Shown here: positions 58,501 to 64,000 of the stretch, in pieces | Numbering within the stretch: the first letter of the stretch is position 1 | Layout: every line of letters begins with the position of its first letter | From: Aeromicrobium sp. PE09-221 | GTDB lineage: Bacteria > Actinomycetota > Actinomycetes > Propionibacteriales > Nocardioidaceae | Direction of reading: 5' to 3' | DNA: 64,000 nt | Assembly (NCBI RefSeq): GCF_002174305.1 | Contig: NZ_MIJB01000032.1 | Location: 62,001 to 126,000 of the forward strand | Position numbers and translations under genes: made by a program | The notes under the pieces: generated by a model | The model's input: the letters and a program-made list of their open reading frames with translations, nothing else | Told to the model about the DNA's origin: nothing | Database searches by the model: none

Positions 58501-59004
58501 CGCGGCCGCGGCCAGGCGTGCCACCACGACATCGAGCTCGATCTCCTGACCCGCGCGTAGCTCGACAGGCTCGAGATCGGCGAGACCCTTGACCTGGGGT
58601 TGGAGCACCGATCGCACCGGCGCCACGACCACACGCGGACGATCCACATCACCGTGCACCAGGTGACGCAGGACCGCCAGACGCCGCCCGACGGTGTCCG
58701 ATCGTGGAGAGAGCCGTTCGTGCGGCAGCGTCTCCCAGGCGGGGAAGTAGGCGACGTGATCGGGATCGTCGACCAGGCAACGCAGATGATCGACGAGATC
58801 CTCGGCGGTCCGGGCGGTCGCGGTGACGACGAGGACGGTGGCGGCATCGCGCACGAGAGCCGTGCTCACGAAGGGATAGAGAGCTTCGGTACCGGTGATC
58901 TGGAAGTCCGGCGAGCCGGCATCGCGTTCGGCGACGGCCGCGGCGATCGCCGGTTCGCGGGCCATCGCAGCGGCCAGGGGAGCCTGGGAGGAGGGGGAGG
59001 TCAT
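55513..59004 (-). CDS. mfd: transcription-repair coupling factor Mfd
   Basis: DNA translocase that removes stalled RNA polymerase and recruits UvrA, about 1163 residues. UvrB-homology region at the N-terminus, the RNAP-interacting CarD-like domain with [18 protein letters not shown], helicase motif I [20 protein letters not shown] (about residue 648), motif [12 protein letters not shown] (about 750), motif VI [16 protein letters not shown], and the C-terminal TRCF domain. The second of two adjacent ATGs (59004) is 7 nt from a TAATCT box and is preferred to 59007. Confidence 0.98.
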   Translation of the reverse strand: [1163 protein letters not shown]

Positions 59005-59011
59005 CATGTCC

Positions 59012-59017
59012 AGATTA
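59012..59017 (-). promoter_or_regulatory. -10 box of leaderless mfd
   Basis: TAATCT on the minus strand, 7 nt before the ATG at 59004. Confidence 0.5.
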
Positions 59018-59085
59018 CTCAGCCCGCCTCGCGACGCTCGGGCGACCGCCCCGGCCGGGGTCTGTCCTTCAAACGGTGCGTGGGG

Positions 59086-59652
59086 TCAGCGGTTGAAGTC
59101 ACTCTGGGTCGCGACCAGGCCGCGAGTGATGAGCGACTCGATGGCATCGGCCGCCTCCTCGACGTTGACGCCGACATCCTTGCGCTCGGTCGCCGAGAAC
59201 GGCTTGAGCACGAAGTCGTGCACGGGCTGGCGTCCCGGCGGCCGGCCGATGCCCACGCGCACACGGTAGTAGTCGCCGGTGCCGATGGACTGACGGATCG
59301 ACTTGAGCCCGTTGTGGCCGTTGTCGCCGCCGCCGAACTTCACGCGCAGCGCTCCGAAGCCGATGTCGAGCTCATCGTGAATGACCACGAGATGATCGGG
59401 CTCGATGTCGTAATACGTCATGAGCGACGCCACCGGTCCGCCGCTCTCGTTCATATATGAGCGAGCCCGGCCCAGCACCACCCGCTCACCCTGCAAGCGT
59501 CCTTCGAGCACATCGGCTCGACGGCCCTTGTGGGCGGAGAAACGACCGCCGACGCGCTCGGCGAGCGCGTCGGCGACGAAGTACCCGATGTTGTGCCGGG
59601 TGGTGGCGTACGTGGGCCCCGGGTTGCCGAGGCCCACGATCAGCCAGGTCAT
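59086..59652 (-). CDS. pth: peptidyl-tRNA hydrolase
   Basis: Releases peptides from prematurely dropped peptidyl-tRNA, 188 residues. LIVGLGNPGPTYATTRHNIG carries the catalytic histidine and asparagine, followed by RSYMNESGGPVASLM, VIHDELDIGFG and GGGDNGHNGLKSI, all family signatures. The start overlaps the rplY stop by 4 bp (rplY-pth order, typical of actinomycetes). Confidence 0.98.
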   Translation of the reverse strand: MTWLIVGLGNPGPTYATTRHNIGYFVADALAERVGGRFSAHKGRRADVLEGRLQGERVVLGRARSYMNESGGPVASLMTYYDIEPDHLVVIHDELDIGFGALRVKFGGGDNGHNGLKSIRQSIGTGDYYRVRVGIGRPPGRQPVHDFVLKPFSATERKDVGVNVEEAADAIESLITRGLVATQSDFNR

Positions 59653-60314
59653 TCCTCGTCTGCGGCGGGAGCCTGGGCCTCCTCGTCGGTGATCGCACCG
59701 ACCTCGGGCTCGGGCTCATCGTGCTCGATACCGGCTTCGGCCTCGGCCTCTTCCAGCTCGGCCTCGACCTCCGCCGCGGTCGGTGCATGCGTCACGTTGA
59801 CGATGAGCAGCTCCGGATCGCTCGACAGCTCGACACCCGCGGGCAGGGTCAGGTCGGCAGCCGTGATCTGCGAACCGGCCTCCAGTCCCTCGATCGATGC
59901 CTCGAGCTCGGACGGCAGGTGGGTGGCCTCGGCCTCGACCGACACCGACGCGTTCTCGGTGACGACCATGGCATCGGGGCCCGGCTCGCCGACGACATTG
60001 ACGGGTACCTCGACGACGACCTTCTCACCACGCTTGACGATCAGCAGGTCGGCGTGCTCGATGAAGCCCTTCAGCGGGTCGCGCTGCACCTGCTTGGGGA
60101 TCACGAGATGGGACTCGGAGCCCAGCTCGATCGAGAGCAGCGGGTTCGGCTTCTTCAGGGCCAGCATGAGGTCATGTCCCGGCAGGGTCACGTGCACCGG
60201 ATCGGTGCCGTGACCGTAGAGGACTGCGGGCACCTTGTCGCTACGGCGGATGCGGCGGGCGGCGCCCTTGCCGAACTCGGTGCGGGTTTCGGCGGCGATC
60301 TTGATCTCGGCCAC
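59649..60314 (-). CDS. rplY: 50S ribosomal protein L25/general stress protein Ctc
   Basis: 221 residues: N-terminal L25 5S-rRNA-binding domain (TRTEFGKGAARRIRRSDKVP, AVLYGHG) and the longer TL5/Ctc beta domain, with an acidic C-terminal tail (about 185-221) rich in Glu and Ala. GTG start with GAGGAG about 11 nt upstream. Cotranscribed with pth. Confidence 0.97.
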   Translation of the reverse strand: MAEIKIAAETRTEFGKGAARRIRRSDKVPAVLYGHGTDPVHVTLPGHDLMLALKKPNPLLSIELGSESHLVIPKQVQRDPLKGFIEHADLLIVKRGEKVVVEVPVNVVGEPGPDAMVVTENASVSVEAEATHLPSELEASIEGLEAGSQITAADLTLPAGVELSSDPELLIVNVTHAPTAAEVEAELEEAEAEAGIEHDEPEPEVGAITDEEAQAPAADEE

Positions 60315-60546
60315 GGGGGTGATGCTCCTCAGCAGACGTCGTTCACTTCAGGTCTCGGCGGCCGCCCGGCGCATGGTCGGCACAGCGCTCAGGGAGCGCC
60401 ACGTCGATCACGGCTACGAGGTAGCCCTCGCCGAGGCAACCCCGCGAGTCTACCGCACGGACGGAGGCCGGTGAAATCGGTCCACGCCGCGACGCCGATG
60501 ACCTCCCCGCCGAGCTGCTCGCTCTGCCACAATCAGAGCCGAGGAA

Positions 60547-60565
60547 CCGCGTTTTCGAAACGCGG
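60547..60565. promoter_or_regulatory. perfect inverted repeat before the histidine kinase operon
   Basis: CCGCGTTT and AAACGCGG arms around TCG, 12 nt before the ATG at 60578. It may be an operator or a leader hairpin; the GGGAG ribosome site directly follows it. Confidence 0.5.
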
Positions 60566-60577
60566 CGGGAGACAACG

Positions 60578-62239
60578 ATGGCCACTGTGAACACCGCACC
60601 GTCCTGGCGCACCCCCCACGCGGGGTTCATCCGCGTGCTCGTGGGCGTGTTCACGATCGCCGCCGTCGTCGTCATCGCCATGACGCTGGCATACCCCGGG
60701 CCCAGACCGCACACGGTCGTGCTGACCTCCGCCGGGGCCGCCCTCGTCGTCTTGAACATCGCCGCCTTCGCGCTCCCCTGGGAACGGCTGCCGCGACGTC
60801 ACAGCTTCTGGGTGGCTCTCGCGCAGCTGGCCATCACGATCCTGCTCGCCGGCACGCTCTATCAGACCAACAATGCCATCCCGCTGCTCGCACTGATCCC
60901 CGTGCTGTGGATCGCCTTCCAGCTCGACTGGCCCCACACGATCGCGATCATCGTCGCGCTCGGCATCGGTTGTGTCGCCTTCTGGCTGATCGCGGAGCCG
61001 ATGCCGAACCGTCCACGCGTGATCGTGGCGATCAGCGTCTTCTACTTCGTGGTCACCTCACTCGCCCTCCTCACCCAGGCCAATGCCCATGCGCTGCGCC
61101 GATCACGGGCCATCGCCGAGGAGGCCTGGCGCTCGCAACAGGACGCGCTCGCGAGCGCCGAACGCAATGCCGCGGTGATGCGGGCGATCGCCCATGGCGT
61201 CGACGCAGCCGTCTTCTTCGCGGCGCAAGACCGGTCGTCGACCTTCGCCAATCAGCGGGCGCAGGAACTCGGACGCCGGATGGGCGTCTCCCCACAGGAC
61301 CCCACCTGGGCGGGCCACGAGGTCTACGGACCCGACCGTGTCACGCCCATCCCCCCGGAGGAGCAGCTGCTGCCCCGGGCGCTCCACGGCGACTACACGA
61401 CAGGGGCCTTGCAATGGGTGGGCGAACCGGGGGCGCAGCACGCGATCTCGGTGTCCTCGCTCCCGGCCGTCACCGAGACGGGCGAGCAGGTCGGAGCCGT
61501 GATCGTCGCCCACGACATCACCAATCTGGTGGAGGCGCTGCGCGCTGCGGAGTCCTTCAGCGCCACCGTCGCCCACGAGCTGCGCACACCGCTGACATCG
61601 ATCGTCGGCTATCTGGATCTGCTGGAGGCCGATGACCTGGACGAGACCGGTCGGGAGTTCTTGCAGCGCGCCCAGCAGGGGGTCACGAGCCTATCGGCCA
61701 AGCTGAGCGAGCTGCTCGAACCCTTCGAGGTGGCCGGAGCCTCGCCCTCCTTCGCCTTCATCGATCTCGTCGAGCTCGTGCGCCGGCGATTGAACCACTG
61801 GCGCGAGAGCGCCGCCACGCGCGACATCGCCCTCGAGGGTCCAGACGGCCCGCGTCACCTGCAGGTTCCCCTCGACCGCGAACTCGCCGAGCGCATGATC
61901 GATGCCGTCCTGTCCAATGCCGTCAAGTTCAGCGCCTCGGGGGGCCGCGTCGACGTATCGGTCGACACCCATGAGCATTGCGCACGGGTCACGATCGTCG
62001 ACCACGGCCTCGGCATGACCCGCGAGGAGACACGGCACGCGTTCGAGCGGTTCTATCGCGCACCGACCGCGATCCGCCGCGCACTGCCCGGCTTCGGACT
62101 CGGGCTCGCCACCGCGCTGTCCATCGCCCGGGCCCACGGGGGCACGATCCGGCTCGAGAGCACCGCCGGTGCGGGGACCACCGCAACCGTCGAGATCCCC
62201 TTGACACAGGTCGGCGCCGCGGCGCGGGGCTCCTCATGA
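60578..62239 (+). CDS. membrane sensor histidine kinase
   Basis: A 553-residue sensor kinase. About six membrane segments in residues 15-170, a linker helix, a PAS-like region (about 195-315), HisKA domain with the phospho-accepting H333 in VAHELRTPLTSIVGYLDLL, and an HATPase_c domain with N box DAVLSNAVKFSAS, G1 VDHGLGM, F box FERFYRA and G2 GFGLGLATA. No response regulator is adjacent in the window. It overlaps the next kinase gene by 4 bp. Confidence 0.95.
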   Translation: MATVNTAPSWRTPHAGFIRVLVGVFTIAAVVVIAMTLAYPGPRPHTVVLTSAGAALVVLNIAAFALPWERLPRRHSFWVALAQLAITILLAGTLYQTNNAIPLLALIPVLWIAFQLDWPHTIAIIVALGIGCVAFWLIAEPMPNRPRVIVAISVFYFVVTSLALLTQANAHALRRSRAIAEEAWRSQQDALASAERNAAVMRAIAHGVDAAVFFAAQDRSSTFANQRAQELGRRMGVSPQDPTWAGHEVYGPDRVTPIPPEEQLLPRALHGDYTTGALQWVGEPGAQHAISVSSLPAVTETGEQVGAVIVAHDITNLVEALRAAESFSATVAHELRTPLTSIVGYLDLLEADDLDETGREFLQRAQQGVTSLSAKLSELLEPFEVAGASPSFAFIDLVELVRRRLNHWRESAATRDIALEGPDGPRHLQVPLDRELAERMIDAVLSNAVKFSASGGRVDVSVDTHEHCARVTIVDHGLGMTREETRHAFERFYRAPTAIRRALPGFGLGLATALSIARAHGGTIRLESTAGAGTTATVEIPLTQVGAAARGSS

Positions 62240-63906
62240 TCCCCGATCAGTTGCGAGCCCGTCTCGACCGGGACTTCCGCCGGGTCGTCATCTCCCCGCG
62301 GGCCATCGTGCACTGGCAGTTCCTCTTCGTCCTCACTGTCGCATTGCCGTTCTTCGCCACGATCGCGGTCCGACCGGATTTCACCCAATCCACGACATTG
62401 CTGATTGGCGTGCTGATCATCATCGGCGCGACGACGGTGGCGGGACTCTTCCCCTGGCAGGAGACCAACAGCCCGTGGGCCCTGCTGATCGCGATCATTG
62501 ACGTGCCGGGCGTGCTGCTGCTCTACATCCCGACCCCCGGTGCGGGCTTCTCCATGCTGGTGGTCCTCCCCGTGGTGTGGGTCGCCATCGCCTTCGGCGG
62601 CCTGGTGGCGACCCTCATGGTCGCCGCGTCCATCGTCGCCCTCTGGACTGCCTGGTGGGCACAGGCGCAGGTGGCCGAGACTCAGCTGATCGGTGGCATC
62701 CCGGCCACCGCAGCGGTGACCTCGCTGATCGTGCTCAGCGCTGTGGCGGCCTACCAGACCAATCGCGTCGCCTCCGCCCGCCGTGGGCTGTTGCACCGCC
62801 AGTCCGATGCCTTCTCCCGCGCACTCGAACGCGCAAGCCTGCAGGAGCGCTTCACCTCATCGGTGCTCGACACCCTGGACCTCGCGGTGTTCTCCTTCGA
62901 CGCCGACGGAGGACTTCGCACAGCCAATCGCAGCGCCTGGCTGCTGCTCCGTCACTTAGGAGGGACACGCTTCGAGGCTGCTCTCTCGGACTACGAGATC
63001 GACTACGGCTCCCCGATCTTCGCACCGGACAGTCCCATCGGTCGCGCCTTGCAGGGCGAGCAGGTCGACGGCGAGACCAGCTGGGTCGGCGGTGCGCAGC
63101 CGATGGCGATCGAGTGGACAAGCCAGTTCCTCCGCGGTGACGACGGCTCGACCGAGAACGTCATCGTGCTCGCCCGCGATGTCACCAGCCAGCTGCGCGC
63201 CCAAGCCGACCGCGACGAGCTCATCACCTCGGTCAGCCACGAGTTCCGCACACCGCTGACCTCCATCCTGGGATACCTCGAGCTCGCCCTCGACGAGCCC
63301 GATGTTCCCGCCGTCCCACGCGAGATGGTCGAGGTCGCCCTCAAGAACACCGAGCGCCTCCTGACCCTCTCGAATGACTTCCTCGCCGCCCGCTCCCCCT
63401 CGGGCAAGTCCGGGATGGCGCTGACGATGGAGCCATGCCGTCCCTCGGCCATCGTTGAGGACGCGGTCACCGCCGTCCGTCCCCAGGCCATCGCGCGAGC
63501 CATCGCCATCGTCGTTGGCCCGCTACCCGATATCGTCCTGGACGCCGACCCGCTGCGCATCCGTCAGGTCATCGACAATGTGCTGACCAATGCCGTCAAG
63601 TACAACGTGGAAGGCGGGCGGATCTTCGTCGACGCGGACGTCACCGAGACCGGTCACTACGCACTGACGATCCGCGACACCGGACGCGGTATGAGCACCC
63701 ACGACGCCGAACGGGTCTTCGACCGCGGCTACCGGTCCGCGGCGGCACGCGATTCCGCCGTGGGCGGGTCGGGACTCGGGCTGGACATCAGCCGCCAGAT
63801 CATCGAGTCCCATACCGGCATGATGACCTTGAGCAGCATGCCCGGCGAGGGGACGACCGTATCGATCGTCCTCCCCGCGGGCGCCCCCGATGGGAGACAC
63901 ACATGA
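62236..63906 (+). CDS. second membrane sensor histidine kinase
   Basis: A 556-residue paralogue of the preceding kinase with the same order: about six membrane segments (25-190), a PAS-like domain (about 210-310), H335 in VSHEFRTPLTSILGYLELAL, N box DNVLTNAVKYNVE, and RDTGRGMS and GLGLDISRQI in the ATPase domain. The ATG overlaps the first kinase stop (ATGA). The tandem suggests a hetero-oligomeric or two-input sensor; the partner regulator must lie elsewhere. Confidence 0.95.
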   Translation: MIPDQLRARLDRDFRRVVISPRAIVHWQFLFVLTVALPFFATIAVRPDFTQSTTLLIGVLIIIGATTVAGLFPWQETNSPWALLIAIIDVPGVLLLYIPTPGAGFSMLVVLPVVWVAIAFGGLVATLMVAASIVALWTAWWAQAQVAETQLIGGIPATAAVTSLIVLSAVAAYQTNRVASARRGLLHRQSDAFSRALERASLQERFTSSVLDTLDLAVFSFDADGGLRTANRSAWLLLRHLGGTRFEAALSDYEIDYGSPIFAPDSPIGRALQGEQVDGETSWVGGAQPMAIEWTSQFLRGDDGSTENVIVLARDVTSQLRAQADRDELITSVSHEFRTPLTSILGYLELALDEPDVPAVPREMVEVALKNTERLLTLSNDFLAARSPSGKSGMALTMEPCRPSAIVEDAVTAVRPQAIARAIAIVVGPLPDIVLDADPLRIRQVIDNVLTNAVKYNVEGGRIFVDADVTETGHYALTIRDTGRGMSTHDAERVFDRGYRSAAARDSAVGGSGLGLDISRQIIESHTGMMTLSSMPGEGTTVSIVLPAGAPDGRHT

Positions 63907-64000
63907 CCCAGTACCATGCCGTCGCCGTGGGAGCACTCATCGTGGGTGCCACCGTCACCGTCGTCTTCATCCTCTCGGTGGTCCTCCTGCACGCCACGCG
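63903..64000 (+). CDS. membrane protein, N-terminal part (cut by window edge)
   Basis: The ATG overlaps the second kinase stop (ATGA), so it belongs to the same operon. The visible 32 residues are almost entirely one membrane segment (VAVGALIVGATVTVVFILSV). The product cannot be named; an additional sensor or a transporter is possible. Confidence 0.7.
   Translation, partial: MTQYHAVAVGALIVGATVTVVFILSVVLLHAT

Overview
The window looks like chromosomal DNA of a high-GC actinomycete (Actinomycetota). Evidence: very high GC with GC-rich third positions, GTG and TTG starts, the gene orders hrcA-dnaJ, comEA-comEC-holA with rpsT-lepA, and eno-ftsB-DUF501, and actinobacterial families DUF3097, DUF501 and GlfT2. 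A Micrococcales-type genome would fit, but the genus cannot be read from the sequence. A recurrent feature is a -10-like TANNNT box placed 6-7 nt before an ATG or GTG start, so many mRNAs here are probably leaderless. No rRNA, tRNA, CRISPR array or insertion sequence was recognised.

Layout. 1-3.95 kb: a HIT protein (partial), a small hypothetical gene, dnaJ and hrcA behind a CIRCE operator, and a divergent DUF3097 pair. 3.9-7.9 kb: an overlapping operon of four glycosyltransferases. 8-25 kb: housekeeping genes: hemW, a long-chain acyl-CoA ligase, a MOSC protein, lepA, rpsT, holA, comEC, comEA, degV, leuS, a sodium:solute symporter with a small membrane partner, and a VOC protein. 25.3-27.3 kb: the two subunits of a Ktr/Trk potassium transporter.

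27.4-47.4 kb is a cell-wall glycopolymer locus. It contains a galactofuranosyltransferase system (glfT2, two further GlfT-like GT2 enzymes, glf), glycosyltransferases, two SAM methyltransferases, an OafA-type O-acyltransferase, glycerol-3-phosphate and ribitol-5-phosphate type cytidylyltransferases, and a LicD-methyltransferase fusion. This suggests a galactofuranose polymer decorated with polyol-phosphate or similar groups. No polymer exporter and no TagF-type polymerase is present in the window. Parts of the locus are decaying: a UDP-glucose dehydrogenase is reduced to an in-frame deletion remnant, and an asparagine-synthase-like gene carries a one-base frameshift. A vapBC toxin-antitoxin pair sits between glfT2 and glf.

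47.7-64 kb: an iron-box-controlled siderophore-interacting protein, an M13 metallopeptidase, DUF501, ftsB, eno, mazG, a lipoprotein, a decayed GNAT gene followed by a composite repeat, mfd, pth, the L25 gene rplY, and two overlapping membrane histidine kinases followed by a third membrane-protein gene cut by the window edge.
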